A stretch of DNA of 64,000 nucleotides from Cellulophaga sp. RHA19 (GTDB taxonomy: Bacteria > Bacteroidota > Bacteroidia > Flavobacteriales > Flavobacteriaceae), in contig NZ_PHUL01000001.1 of the NCBI RefSeq assembly GCF_002813425.1, forward strand, positions 2,797,001 through 2,861,000, given 5' to 3'. Every line of letters starts with the position of its first letter. Position 1 is the stretch's first letter. Of this stretch, positions 51,131 through 60,649 are shown in pieces. Made by a program: the position numbers and the translations under genes. The notes under the pieces were generated by a model. It saw nothing but the letters and a program-made list of their open reading frames with translations. It ran no database searches and had not been told where the DNA came from.

Positions 51131-52336
51131 ATGAAAAACACACAATATATAATTTTAGCACTACTAACAGTTTCATTTTTAGTTGTTGCTTGCGGAAATA
51201 AAGAAAGCCATAAGGAAGGTGATGGTCATTCCCATAACGAGGAACAAAAGATTGAAGAAAACGATGACCATAGCGAAGGCGAAGAAGTGATGCTTTCACA
51301 ACAACAGTTTGAAGCTTTAAAAATGAAGATAGACACCATTGCATTGCGTAATATGAGTGGTTATGTAGAAGCAAATGGCACATTGGAAGTACCACCACAA
51401 AGTGAAGCAGCAATAACTTCTGTAGTTGGTGCAAATGTGTTATCCATAAAAGTGATTGAAGGAGACAAAGTGAATAAAGGTCAAATTGTGGCATATCTTT
51501 CACATCCAAATATTATTCAAATGCAAACCGATTATTTGAATGCTTTTAGCAATAGTAATTTTTTAAAGAAGAACTTTGAGCGTCAACAAAAATTATATGA
51601 TGCAGGAGTTGGCTCTGGTGCAAATTTTCAAAAGGCCGAAGCCGAATATGATGCCTCTAAAGCTATGGTAAATGGATTGGAAGCGCAGTTGAAACTATTA
51701 AACATAAATACGTCATCAGTACGAAATGGAACAATTGCTCAAAGTATATCATTACGCAGTCCTATTGAAGGCTATGTGCAAAAGGTAGAAGTAAAAACAG
51801 GACAGTATGTTGAACCACAAACTGAACTCTTTGAAATTGTAAATACAGATCACGTTCACGCTGATTTAATGGTCTTTGAAAAAGATGTGTATAAAGTTAA
51901 GAAAGGTCAAAAAGTAAGCTTTAATATACAAATAATGCAAGATGAAGAATTAACAGCAGAAATCTATTCCGTAAGCAAAACATTTGAAGATGACCCTAAA
52001 GCAGTACACGTACACGCTGAAATTGAAAACAAGAAAGGTAACTTAATTCCTGGAATGTATATCCAAGGTAAAATTCAAGTAGAGAACACCAAAACAAAAG
52101 CACTTCCTGAAAGTGCGATAGTAAAAGAAGGTGATAGATTTTTCGTGTTTTCGGCAGAAAAAGAAAATGACGATTGGAGTTTTAAACCTATTGAAGTGCT
52201 TTTAGGAGCAAAAGATGGCAATTGGGTAGCTGTTCAATTTACTGAAGAACAAGATAAAATCACAAAATTCGCTTATAACAATGCGTATTATTTAATAGCC
52301 GAAATGAAAAAAGGCGAAGCAGAACACGAACATTAG
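51131..52336 (+). CDS. RND efflux periplasmic adaptor, CzcB-like lipoprotein
   Basis: 401 residues. Lipobox LVVACG (Cys21), then a His/Glu-rich linker (HKEGDGHSHNEEQ...DDHSEGEE) that may bind metal. Adaptor body: barrel-sandwich (EANGTLEVPPQSEAAITSVVGANVLSIKVIEGDKVNKGQIVAYLSHP), coiled coil (~125-200), second half SLRSPIEGYVQKVEVKTGQYVEPQTELFEIVN, beta-barrel and membrane-proximal domains. It links the CzcA pump to the TolC-like part encoded just upstream. Its C-terminus is again His-rich (GEAEHEH). Confidence 0.93.
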   Translation: MKNTQYIILALLTVSFLVVACGNKESHKEGDGHSHNEEQKIEENDDHSEGEEVMLSQQQFEALKMKIDTIALRNMSGYVEANGTLEVPPQSEAAITSVVGANVLSIKVIEGDKVNKGQIVAYLSHPNIIQMQTDYLNAFSNSNFLKKNFERQQKLYDAGVGSGANFQKAEAEYDASKAMVNGLEAQLKLLNINTSSVRNGTIAQSISLRSPIEGYVQKVEVKTGQYVEPQTELFEIVNTDHVHADLMVFEKDVYKVKKGQKVSFNIQIMQDEELTAEIYSVSKTFEDDPKAVHVHAEIENKKGNLIPGMYIQGKIQVENTKTKALPESAIVKEGDRFFVFSAEKENDDWSFKPIEVLLGAKDGNWVAVQFTEEQDKITKFAYNNAYYLIAEMKKGEAEHEH

Positions 52337-52339
52337 ATT

Positions 52340-52753
52340 ATGCAAACCATAGAACAATTATTAGAGTTAAAAAATATTCGCGTTACGGCAATGCGTTTAT
52401 TGATTTATAAGTTTCTTGCAGAGAAACAAGTAGCAGTAACATTAAGTGATATAGAAAATGCTTTTGAAAAAGCAGATAGAACTACATTGTACAGAACTAT
52501 TAAAACATTCGAGGAAAAAGACATTGTACATCAAATAGATGATGGTACAGGTATTACCAAATATGCTTTATGTGAACAAGGTTGTAGTTGTGATATAAAT
52601 AAAGATTTACACTTACATTTCCATTGTAACAATTGTAATGAAACCATTTGCTTAACAGACCATAAAATACCAAAAATTAAAGTGCCTGATGGCTTTGTTT
52701 CAGAAAATGTAAACTTGGTTGTAAAAGGTATATGTGATAAGTGTAGTGGATAA
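52340..52753 (+). CDS. Fur-family metal-dependent regulator
   Basis: 137 residues. The winged helix (~10-80: NIRVTAMRLLIYKFLAEKQVAVTLSDIENAFEKADRTTLYRTIKTFEEKDIV) has the Fur-type TLYRTI recognition helix. The dimer/metal half has LHLHFHCNNCNETICL and CDKCSG, two CxxC pairs that make the structural zinc site. Zur-like zinc sensing is the best guess, as it is inside a Zn/Cd efflux module (three bases after the adaptor gene), but Fur-like proteins of this type also serve other metals. Confidence 0.88.
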   Translation: MQTIEQLLELKNIRVTAMRLLIYKFLAEKQVAVTLSDIENAFEKADRTTLYRTIKTFEEKDIVHQIDDGTGITKYALCEQGCSCDINKDLHLHFHCNNCNETICLTDHKIPKIKVPDGFVSENVNLVVKGICDKCSG

Positions 52754-52809
52754 CAAATGCACTTCCATTGCACTAACGATTGTACTACTTTTATTCAAAA
52801 TTAATGGAT

Positions 52810-53172
52810 ATGAAGTTTAATACTAAAATACCTAAACCTCTTAAACAGGCTTATATAGAAGAATTAAAACAATACAGTTTCTGTTTAGAAAATAAGCAGT
52901 ATAGTAATGCTTGGTATCATTTAGAACGCAGTCATATCATAGGGCAATCTTACCCAATAGAACATACCTATTCACATTGGTTAATGCTAAAGTTTGGATT
53001 TATGCAAAAAGATACTAAAGAAGTACTCGGCCAAATTATTAGGTTACTTGTTGGTGGTTGGAAATCATTTATTGACCACGTGCCACTTGGTAACACAGGC
53101 AGTGCAAACGTACCACCATTAAAATCTATGCCTATACCTAATGATATTAAAAATTTATTCAATTCAAAATGA
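52810..53172 (+). CDS. DUF3703 family protein
   Basis: 120 residues from ATG at 52810 (MKFNTKIPKPLKQAYIEELKQ...); ATG at 52804 adds two residues and is equally possible. Family marks: AWYHLERSHIIGQSYPIEHTYSHWLMLKFGFMQKDTKEVLGQIIRLLVGG, and NTGSANVPPLKSMPIPNDI at the end. DUF3703 genes usually accompany metal efflux genes; no biochemical function is known to me. It overlaps the start of the P-type ATPase gene by four bases, so co-translation is likely. Confidence 0.86.
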   Translation: MKFNTKIPKPLKQAYIEELKQYSFCLENKQYSNAWYHLERSHIIGQSYPIEHTYSHWLMLKFGFMQKDTKEVLGQIIRLLVGGWKSFIDHVPLGNTGSANVPPLKSMPIPNDIKNLFNSK

Positions 53173-55118
53173 AAAAAAAGAAAGTCAATTTAAGAGATTT
53201 AAAACCAAATTCAGAAGAGCAACATTCTCACGATGATGGTCATAATCACGGTAATGGAAGTGCATTTAAAACTTATGTGCCAGCAATTATAAGTTTTACG
53301 ATGCTTATGATGGGTATAGGTTTAGATTATTTTGATGTTTCTTTTTTTAAGAATTGGACTCGTATTGTTTGGTACAGTATAGCATATTTGCCTGTAGGTT
53401 TTCCAGTAGTAAAAGAGGGTTGGAATAGTATTAAAAAGGGTGATATTTTTACAGAGTTCTTTTTAATGTCTATAGCTACTATTGGTGCGTTTATAATTGG
53501 TGAATATCCAGAGGGTGTAGCAGTAATGTTGTTTTATGCAGTAGGAGAATTATTTCAAAATGCAGCAGTAAATAGAGCAAAAGGAAATATTAAAGCATTA
53601 TTGGATGTTAGACCAAATGAAGCTCTGGTATATCGCAACAATAATTATGTGTCTGTAAGTCCAGAAACGGTTGAAATTGGTGAAAAAGTGCAAGTACGTG
53701 TTGGAGAAAAAATCCCTTTAGATGGTATTCTACTTTCCGACAAAGGTTCATTCAACACAGCAGCATTAACAGGCGAAAGCAAACCTAATACGATTGTAAA
53801 AGGCGAAAAAGTATTTGCAGGGAGCATTAATTTGGATGGAGTAATTGAAATAGAAACCACCAAAGAATTTAAAAATAGTTCCATAGCAAGAATTTTGGAT
53901 ATGGTACAGAATGCCACAGCTCGAAAGTCTAAAACAGAATTATTCATTAGACAATTTGCAAGAATTTACACGCCAATCGTTGTGTTATTAGCCATAGGTG
54001 TTACGTTTCTTCCATACTTTTTTGTGGATGATTATGTATTTAGAGATTGGTTGTATCGTGCCTTGATTTTTCTCGTGATTTCGTGTCCTTGTGCATTGGT
54101 AATTTCAATTCCGTTAGGCTACTTTGGCGGATTGGGAGCAGCTTCAAAAAACGGAATTTTATTTAAAGGCGCTTCGTTTCTCGATGCAATGACCAAAATA
54201 AATACGTTGGTTATGGATAAAACAGGAACTGTAACCAAAGGTGTTTTCAAGATTAAAGAAATTAAAGCAATTGGTTGGGAAGAAACCGAATTTATGAAAT
54301 ATTTGATGGCGATGGAAGAACAATCTACGCATCCAGTCTCCAAAGCAATTTTAGAATATAAAGCAGACGGAGCAGATTTTGAGGCTACAGAAGTTTCAGA
54401 AATCGCTGGAAAAGGTTTGAAAGGTATTGTAAATGACAAAACCGTTTTAGTTGGAAATAAAGCCTTAATGACTTCTAATAATATTGATATACCATCTGAA
54501 ACGGAATCTATTGTAGAATCTATCGTTTTAGTCGCTATCGATGGAAAATTTGCAGGTTATGTGGTTATTGCGGATGAATTGAAAGACGATGTAAAAGACA
54601 CAATTATTAATTTACAAAAAATAGGCATAAAAAATATTATGATGCTTTCGGGAGACAAAGATTCCATAACTCAAAAAGTTGCTTCCGAATTAAACATTGA
54701 AAAAGCCAAAGGCGGATTATTGCCAGAAGATAAGCTAAATGAGGTTGAGCTTTTAAAGAAGAATCTCGAAAACAAAATTGCTTTCATTGGCGATGGAATT
54801 AACGATGCGCCAGTTTTGGCGGCAAGTGATGTCGGAATTGCAATGGGTGGTTTAGGTAGCGATGTCGCAATAGAAACAGCAGATGTCATCATCCAAACAG
54901 ACCAACCTTCAAAAGTCGTGAGAGCAATTAAAATTAGTCGTTCTACACGAAAAATTGTATGGCAAAACATCATTTTAGCATTTGGTGTTAAGGTCATTGT
55001 TCTAATTTTAGGAGCAGGTGGTTTAGCAACAATGTGGGAAGCAGTTTTTGCCGATGTAGGAGTAGCATTATTAGCAATTTTAAATGCGGTTAGATTACAA
55101 AAAATGAATTGGAATTAA
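53169..55118 (+). CDS. Zn/Cd/Pb-type heavy-metal P-type ATPase (ZntA/CadA-like)
   Basis: 649 residues. There is no N-terminal HMA domain; instead a His-rich start (EEQHSHDDGHNHGNG). Six to eight membrane helices; actuator TGES (NTAALTGESKPN); CPC in TM6 (VISCPCALVISIPLGYFGG), typical of the divalent-metal group P1B-2; phosphorylation DKTGTVTKG; HP motif QSTHPVSKAI; GDGINDAPVLAASDVGIAMGG. It pumps Zn, Cd or Pb from cytoplasm to periplasm, where the CzcA system of the same module can expel it. Related to the CopA at 60650, but with different TM6 surroundings. Confidence 0.93.
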   Translation: MKKKKVNLRDLKPNSEEQHSHDDGHNHGNGSAFKTYVPAIISFTMLMMGIGLDYFDVSFFKNWTRIVWYSIAYLPVGFPVVKEGWNSIKKGDIFTEFFLMSIATIGAFIIGEYPEGVAVMLFYAVGELFQNAAVNRAKGNIKALLDVRPNEALVYRNNNYVSVSPETVEIGEKVQVRVGEKIPLDGILLSDKGSFNTAALTGESKPNTIVKGEKVFAGSINLDGVIEIETTKEFKNSSIARILDMVQNATARKSKTELFIRQFARIYTPIVVLLAIGVTFLPYFFVDDYVFRDWLYRALIFLVISCPCALVISIPLGYFGGLGAASKNGILFKGASFLDAMTKINTLVMDKTGTVTKGVFKIKEIKAIGWEETEFMKYLMAMEEQSTHPVSKAILEYKADGADFEATEVSEIAGKGLKGIVNDKTVLVGNKALMTSNNIDIPSETESIVESIVLVAIDGKFAGYVVIADELKDDVKDTIINLQKIGIKNIMMLSGDKDSITQKVASELNIEKAKGGLLPEDKLNEVELLKKNLENKIAFIGDGINDAPVLAASDVGIAMGGLGSDVAIETADVIIQTDQPSKVVRAIKISRSTRKIVWQNIILAFGVKVIVLILGAGGLATMWEAVFADVGVALLAILNAVRLQKMNWN

Positions 55119-55179
55119 CCTCTAAACTTCTATTAAACAAAATCAATAGTTGTTAAAATTTTGTAACTTCGCAATTAAT

Positions 55180-55593
55180 ATGAAACAAGTATTCCATAGA
55201 ATAATGTCTTTAGCAATGGCTTTTGTAGTGTTATACTCTACAATGTCATTTACGCTCGGTATGCATTATTGTGGAGATACTTTGGTAGAAACTGCTATGT
55301 TCCATAAAGCTGAAGGATGCGGAATGGAAATGGATAATCCTTCAACTGAAGGTTGTTCTATTACAAAAAAGAATTGTTGTAATGATGAACAATTGGTAGT
55401 TGATGGTCAAGACGAACTACAATTACAAGTTGACAAAATTTCTTTTGAACAACAAGTATTCATCGCTTCATTTGTTTATACCTATATTAACCTTTTTGAA
55501 GGTTTAGAAAACAATGTATCTTCTTTTGAAGAATACGAACCACCACTCGTCATAAAGGAAATCTTCAAGATTGACGAGACTTATTTAATTTGA
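55180..55593 (+). CDS. HYC_CC_PP family protein, Cu/Ag module
   Basis: 137 residues from ATG at 55180 (MKQVFHRIMSLAMAFVVLYSTMSFT...); an upstream TTG at 55150 would only add ten residues ahead of the signal. The three marks HYCGD (~28), CC in KKNCCNDE (~67) and EPPLVI (~121) define the family. The N-terminal hydrophobic stretch is a signal or anchor; the Cys/His/Met content (MHYCG, CGMEMDN) suits metal binding. It comes directly before the CusA-type pump gene, mirroring the gene at 46273. Confidence 0.85.
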   Translation: MKQVFHRIMSLAMAFVVLYSTMSFTLGMHYCGDTLVETAMFHKAEGCGMEMDNPSTEGCSITKKNCCNDEQLVVDGQDELQLQVDKISFEQQVFIASFVYTYINLFEGLENNVSSFEEYEPPLVIKEIFKIDETYLI

Positions 55594-55613
55594 TTTTTAA
55601 ACAATAGACTGTT

Positions 55614-55646
55614 TTATCCTATGACTTTATAATGTCATAAGGATAA
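55614..55646 (+). terminator. Stem-loop between the HYC gene and cusA
   Basis: TTATCCT-ATGAC (55614-55625) pairs with GTCAT-AAGGATAA (55634-55646), a stem of about 12 bp. It has no strong T run, so it may be an attenuator, an mRNA-processing stem or a regulator site. The same TATCC/GGATA pairing appears upstream of the first pump gene at 46684-46697. Confidence 0.4.
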
Positions 55647-55704
55647 TTTGCTGTATTCGGTGTTTTCTTAACGCCAATGTCTAACTGTTTAATAATCAAA
55701 TCAT

Positions 55705-58700
55705 ATGCTTAATAAAGCAATCAAATTTCTTATAGAGAATAAACTCGTTGCAGTTCTGCTACTTGCTCTTTTTGTTGGATGGGGAACTGTAAACGCACCT
55801 TTCAATTGGGATACTCGATTTTTACCAAGTAATCCTGTGGCTGTTGATGCCATCCCAGATATCGGAGAAAATCAACAAATTGTATTTACAAAGTGGGATG
55901 GTCGTTCGCCACAAGATATTGAAGACCAAATTACCTATCCATTAACCACATCCTTATTAGGTATTCCAGGAGTAAAAACCATTCGTAGTTCGTCTATGTT
56001 TGGGTTTTCAAGTATCTATATCATTTTCGAAGAAGATGTAGAATTCTATTGGAGTCGTAGTCGTATTCTAGAAAAACTAAACTCATTACCAAGTGGATTA
56101 TTACCTGAAGGTGTTAATCCTGCTTTGGGTCCAGATGCAACAGGATTAGGACAAATATTCTGGTACACACTTGAAGGTCGTGATGAAAAAGGAAACGTGA
56201 CTGGTGGTTGGGATTTACACGAATTGCGTAGCATTCAAGATTACTACGTAAAATATGCTTTATCTAGTGCAAGCGGTGTTTCTGAAGTTGCTTCTATTGG
56301 TGGTTATGTTCAAGAATATCAAGTAGATGTTAATCCAGAATTGATGCGTCAATATAGCATTAGCTTAAACCAGATTGTAAAAGCGGTTAAAAGTAGCAAT
56401 CAAGATATTGGTGCGCAGACTTTAGAAATCAATCAAGCTGAATATTTAGTGCGTGGTTTGGGTTATGTGAAATCTGTTGAAGATATTGAAAATGCTGTAG
56501 TGACATCAGAAGATTTTACCTCAATTAAAATTAAAGACATAGGTAAAGTATCATTAGGTCCAGCAACACGAAGAGGTTTATTGGATAAGGAAGGTGCGGA
56601 AGTTGTTGGTGGTGTTGTAGTGGCAAGATATGGTGCTAATCCAATGGAGGTTATTAACAATGTAAAGGCGCAAATTGAGGAACTGAAAGGTGGATTACCT
56701 TCAAAAGTATTGGCAGATGGACGAACATCTCAATTAACAGTCGTTCCCTTCTATGACCGTACCGAGCTTATTGAAGAAACATTAGACACGCTTAATGAAG
56801 CATTGACACTAGAAATATTAATTACCATTTTGGTTATTATTGTGATGGTTTTCAATTTAAGAGCTTCTATTTTAATTTCTGGATTGTTGCCTGTTGCAGT
56901 CTTAATGGTTTTTGTTACGATGAAACTTTTTAACGTAGACGCCAATATTGTAGCACTTTCTGGTATTGCTATAGCTATTGGAACTATGGTAGATGTAGGC
57001 GTCATTCTCGCAGAAAATATGATTCGCCATCTCGATGATGACAAATTACGATTACGAGAAGACGGTACAGAGTTAACTACAAATGAAGTGGTTTATAATG
57101 CCACAGCCGAAGTTTCTGGAGCGATTTTAACTGCAGTATTAACCACAATTATCAGTTTTGTTCCTGTGTTTACAATGATTGGTGCAGAAGGAAAATTGTT
57201 TAGACCACTTGCATTTACCAAAACGATGGCGTTATCAGCATCTTTGGTTATTGCCTTATTTCTAATCCCGCCATTAGCAGCTTATTTATTCAGAAAAACA
57301 TCACTTAAAAATTCTTTTAAGCATATTTTAAATGGTGCTTTAATAATTGCCGGAATCGCAATTATTGGTGTTGGATATTGGTTAGGGATAATTTTAATTG
57401 CTTTTGGTGTCACAGGTTTATTAGGAGTTTCGAGAAAACTCAACAAAAAGAATAGCAATCTTGTTAATATTATCATCTCATGTGCTGCTATTGTATTCTT
57501 ACTTGCTGAATATTGGAGACCGCTAGGTTTTGACAGAAGTATCTTCATCAACTTAATTTTTGTCGCTATCATTTGCTTCGGAATTTTAGGAATATTTTCA
57601 ATTTTCAGAAGGTATTATGGACAGATTTTAAACTGGGCTTTAGCCAACAAACTTTTGTTTTTAATGATACCAACTACCGTACTTATTTCTGGTATTTGGA
57701 TAATGAACAATACTGGAAAAGAATTTATGCCATCTTTAAATGAAGGTTCATTTTTATTAATGCCAACCTCATTACCACATTCTGGTGTTGAAGAAAACAA
57801 AAGAGTGCTTCAACAATTAGATATGGCAGTAGCTACTATTCCAGAAATTGAAACCGTAGTTGGAAAAGCTGGTCGAACAGAATCGGCTTTAGACCCAGCA
57901 CCTTTGTCGATGTATGAAAATATGATTCAGTACAAATCTGAATATATGCGAAATTCCGAAGGAAAAAGGCAACGTTATAAAGTTAATGAGGATGGTGCTT
58001 TTGAATTGAAAAATGGAACATTTATAGCTAACCCTAATAATTCCGAAAATGTTGTTTTTACAAAAGTTTTACATTCTCAACTTATCGAAGATAATGATGG
58101 AGAATACTACAGGAATTGGCGACCAGAAATACAATCACCAGAAGATATTTGGAATGAAATCGTTAAAGTTACCAAATTACCTGGCGTTACGTCTGCACCA
58201 AAATTACAGCCCATAGAAACCAGATTAGTTATGCTTCAAACAGGTATGCGAGCACCAATGGGAATAAAAGTAAAAGGACAAGATTTAAAACAAATCGAAG
58301 CGTTTGGTTTGCAATTAGAAAGTCTTTTAAAACAGGCAGAAGGTGTTAAGGTTGAAGCTGTTTTTGCAGATAGAATTGTTGGTAAACCGTATTTGCTCAT
58401 TGATATTGATAGGGAAAAGATAGCACGTTATGGTGTGTCAATTGAAGATGTGCAAAACGTGCTAAAGTTTGCAATAGGTGGTATGGCTTTAACTCAAACG
58501 GTTGAAGGTAGAGAGCGTTATGCTGTTAGAGTACGTTATCCAAGAGAGTTGCGTGGTAATCCAAACGATATAAAAGGTATTTATATTCCTGTTGAAAAAG
58601 GAAGCCCTGTTCCATTAAGTGAGTTGGCGACTATTCAGTATGAACAAGGACCACAGGTAATTAAAAGTGAGGACACCTTTTTAGTTGGCTACGTGTTGTT

Positions 58701-59433
58701 TGATAAATTAGATGGGTTTGCAGAAGTGGATGTTGTTGAAAATGCACAGGCATTGTTTCAGCAAAAAATAGATGCAGGAGAATTAACGGTTCCTAAAGGC
58801 ATCAGTTATAAATTCACAGGAACTTACGAAAATCAGTTACGAGCAGAAAAAACATTGTCCGTTGTCGTTCCATTAGCACTTGCTATTATTTTCTTGATTC
58901 TGTATTTCCAGTTTAAATCTGTTACTACCTCACTAATGGTATTTACAGGAATAACGGTTGCATTTGCAGGTGGTTTTATAATGATATGGCTGTATGGTCA
59001 AGATTGGTTTTTTAATTTTAGTTTGTTTGGAGAAAATATGCGAGACCTTTTCAATATGAAAACCATCAATTTAAGTGTAGCGGTTTGGGTAGGTTTTATA
59101 GCATTATTTGGGATTGCAACAGATGATGGTGTCGTTATGGCAACATACCTCACGCAAACTTTTGAGCGAGAAAAACCTTCGGATAAAAAGAGCATTAGAA
59201 CTTCCGCTTTACAAGCAGCCGAAAAACGTATTCGTCCGTGTTTAATGACTACGGTAACTACCATTTTGGCGCTGTTGCCAGTATTGACATCCACAGGAAA
59301 AGGAAGTGATATTATGATACCTATGGCAATTCCAATATTTGGAGGGATGGTTATAGACATTACCTCTTACTTTATTGTACCAGTATTATATAGCTGGAGA
59401 GAAGAGTTTAAATTGAAAAGAGCAAACAAATGA
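55705..59433 (+). CDS. cusA: CusA-type Cu(I)/Ag(I) RND efflux pump
   Basis: 1242 residues, about 200 more than a usual pump; the extra length lies in an insert with additional helices (~530-630, hydrophobic stretches such as ALIIAGIAIIGVGYWLGIILIAFG) and in the second periplasmic loop. TM4 reads LSGIAIAIGTMVDVGVILAENMIRHL, the pattern of the monovalent Cu/Ag group, unlike the CzcA type at 46792. The N-terminus has AVDAIPDIGENQQIVFTKWDGRSPQDIEDQITYP. It drives metal from periplasm and cytoplasm out through the TolC encoded next; the two genes overlap by four bases (ATGA). Confidence 0.92.
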   Translation: MLNKAIKFLIENKLVAVLLLALFVGWGTVNAPFNWDTRFLPSNPVAVDAIPDIGENQQIVFTKWDGRSPQDIEDQITYPLTTSLLGIPGVKTIRSSSMFGFSSIYIIFEEDVEFYWSRSRILEKLNSLPSGLLPEGVNPALGPDATGLGQIFWYTLEGRDEKGNVTGGWDLHELRSIQDYYVKYALSSASGVSEVASIGGYVQEYQVDVNPELMRQYSISLNQIVKAVKSSNQDIGAQTLEINQAEYLVRGLGYVKSVEDIENAVVTSEDFTSIKIKDIGKVSLGPATRRGLLDKEGAEVVGGVVVARYGANPMEVINNVKAQIEELKGGLPSKVLADGRTSQLTVVPFYDRTELIEETLDTLNEALTLEILITILVIIVMVFNLRASILISGLLPVAVLMVFVTMKLFNVDANIVALSGIAIAIGTMVDVGVILAENMIRHLDDDKLRLREDGTELTTNEVVYNATAEVSGAILTAVLTTIISFVPVFTMIGAEGKLFRPLAFTKTMALSASLVIALFLIPPLAAYLFRKTSLKNSFKHILNGALIIAGIAIIGVGYWLGIILIAFGVTGLLGVSRKLNKKNSNLVNIIISCAAIVFLLAEYWRPLGFDRSIFINLIFVAIICFGILGIFSIFRRYYGQILNWALANKLLFLMIPTTVLISGIWIMNNTGKEFMPSLNEGSFLLMPTSLPHSGVEENKRVLQQLDMAVATIPEIETVVGKAGRTESALDPAPLSMYENMIQYKSEYMRNSEGKRQRYKVNEDGAFELKNGTFIANPNNSENVVFTKVLHSQLIEDNDGEYYRNWRPEIQSPEDIWNEIVKVTKLPGVTSAPKLQPIETRLVMLQTGMRAPMGIKVKGQDLKQIEAFGLQLESLLKQAEGVKVEAVFADRIVGKPYLLIDIDREKIARYGVSIEDVQNVLKFAIGGMALTQTVEGRERYAVRVRYPRELRGNPNDIKGIYIPVEKGSPVPLSELATIQYEQGPQVIKSEDTFLVGYVLFDKLDGFAEVDVVENAQALFQQKIDAGELTVPKGISYKFTGTYENQLRAEKTLSVVVPLALAIIFLILYFQFKSVTTSLMVFTGITVAFAGGFIMIWLYGQDWFFNFSLFGENMRDLFNMKTINLSVAVWVGFIALFGIATDDGVVMATYLTQTFEREKPSDKKSIRTSALQAAEKRIRPCLMTTVTTILALLPVLTSTGKGSDIMIPMAIPIFGGMVIDITSYFIVPVLYSWREEFKLKRANK

Positions 59434-60647
59434 AAAGAATAATTTATACACTCATAGGTTTATTAATTTTTAGTGTCTCAAATGCACAAGAATTAGAAGT
59501 ACTTATTAATGAAGCATTAAATAATAATCCTGAAATTCAAAAATTTGAATTACAGTATCGCATTGCTTCCGAAAAAGTGAATGAAGTCAATACCATTCCT
59601 AATACCGAATTTAGCGTGGGTTACTTCGTAAGCGAACCAGAAACCAGAACAGGAGCGCAACGTTTTAAAGTATCGGCAAAACAAATGTTACCGTGGTTTG
59701 GTACAATTGCTTCACGAGAAAATTATGTGAGTGCTTTGGCAGATGCTAAATACGAAGACATTGTTGTAGCTAAAAGAAAATTGATGGCTTCTGTAGCACA
59801 ATCCTATTATTATCTTTACGCTAATAAAGCAAAACAAGAGGTTTTAAGCGAGAATATTAAACTATTGGAAACCTACGAAACGTTAGCATTAACCTCGGTT
59901 GAAGTTGGCAAAGCTTCAGCTGTAGATGTGTTACGATTGCAAATGCGTCAAAATGAAATGCAACAACTAAAAGATGTTTTAAGTCAACAGTTTTTAGCAG
60001 AACAAACTAATTTCAATAAGCTTTTGAACAGGAAAAATGATACTGCTGTTAGTGTGGTAGATGGTTTAATGATGCCTTCAGAAGACTTTGAAATCACTAC
60101 TAAAAATTTAGCCTTACACCCTGAATTGTTAAAGTATGATAAACTATATCAATCCATAGAACAATCCGAATTACTAAACCAAAAAGAAAGCAGTCCTATG
60201 ATTGGTTTTGGCTTGGATTATATCAATATTTCCGAAAGACCAGATATGAATTTCTCTGATAACGGTAAAGATATTGTAATGCCAATGGTTTCGGTGTCCA
60301 TCCCAATATTCAATAAGAAATACAAATCTCAAACCAAGCAAAATAAGTTGCAACAACAGGAAATTACGGCTCAAAAACAAGAACGATTAAACACTTTGGA
60401 AACGCTTTTAAGTAAAGCAATTAATGAGCGTATTTCGACAAGAATAAGTTATGAGACTCAAACCAAGAACTTAAAACAAGCCAAAGATGCTGAAGACATT
60501 TTAATCAAAAGCTACGAAACAGGAACGATAGATTTTAATGATGTTTTGGATATTCAAGAACTACAATTAAAGTTTCAAATGAACCAAATAGAATCTGTGA
60601 AGACCTACTATGTTCAGAGTACTATAATTAATTATTTAATACAATAG
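59430..60647 (+). CDS. TolC-family outer membrane factor (CusC-like)
   Basis: 405 residues with signal peptide MKRIIYTLIGLLIFSVSNA. Two alternating coiled-coil/barrel repeats: LINEALNNNPEIQKFELQYRIA, LMASVAQSYYYLYANKAKQEVLSENIKLLETYETLALTSVEVGKASAVDVLRLQMRQNEMQQ, and the second half KDAEDILIKSYETGTIDFNDVLDIQELQLKFQMNQ. It forms the outer membrane channel of the Cu/Ag pump. In the divalent module this function is fused to the pump itself. Confidence 0.92.
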   Translation: MKRIIYTLIGLLIFSVSNAQELEVLINEALNNNPEIQKFELQYRIASEKVNEVNTIPNTEFSVGYFVSEPETRTGAQRFKVSAKQMLPWFGTIASRENYVSALADAKYEDIVVAKRKLMASVAQSYYYLYANKAKQEVLSENIKLLETYETLALTSVEVGKASAVDVLRLQMRQNEMQQLKDVLSQQFLAEQTNFNKLLNRKNDTAVSVVDGLMMPSEDFEITTKNLALHPELLKYDKLYQSIEQSELLNQKESSPMIGFGLDYINISERPDMNFSDNGKDIVMPMVSVSIPIFNKKYKSQTKQNKLQQQEITAQKQERLNTLETLLSKAINERISTRISYETQTKNLKQAKDAEDILIKSYETGTIDFNDVLDIQELQLKFQMNQIESVKTYYVQSTIINYLIQ

Positions 60648-60649
60648 TA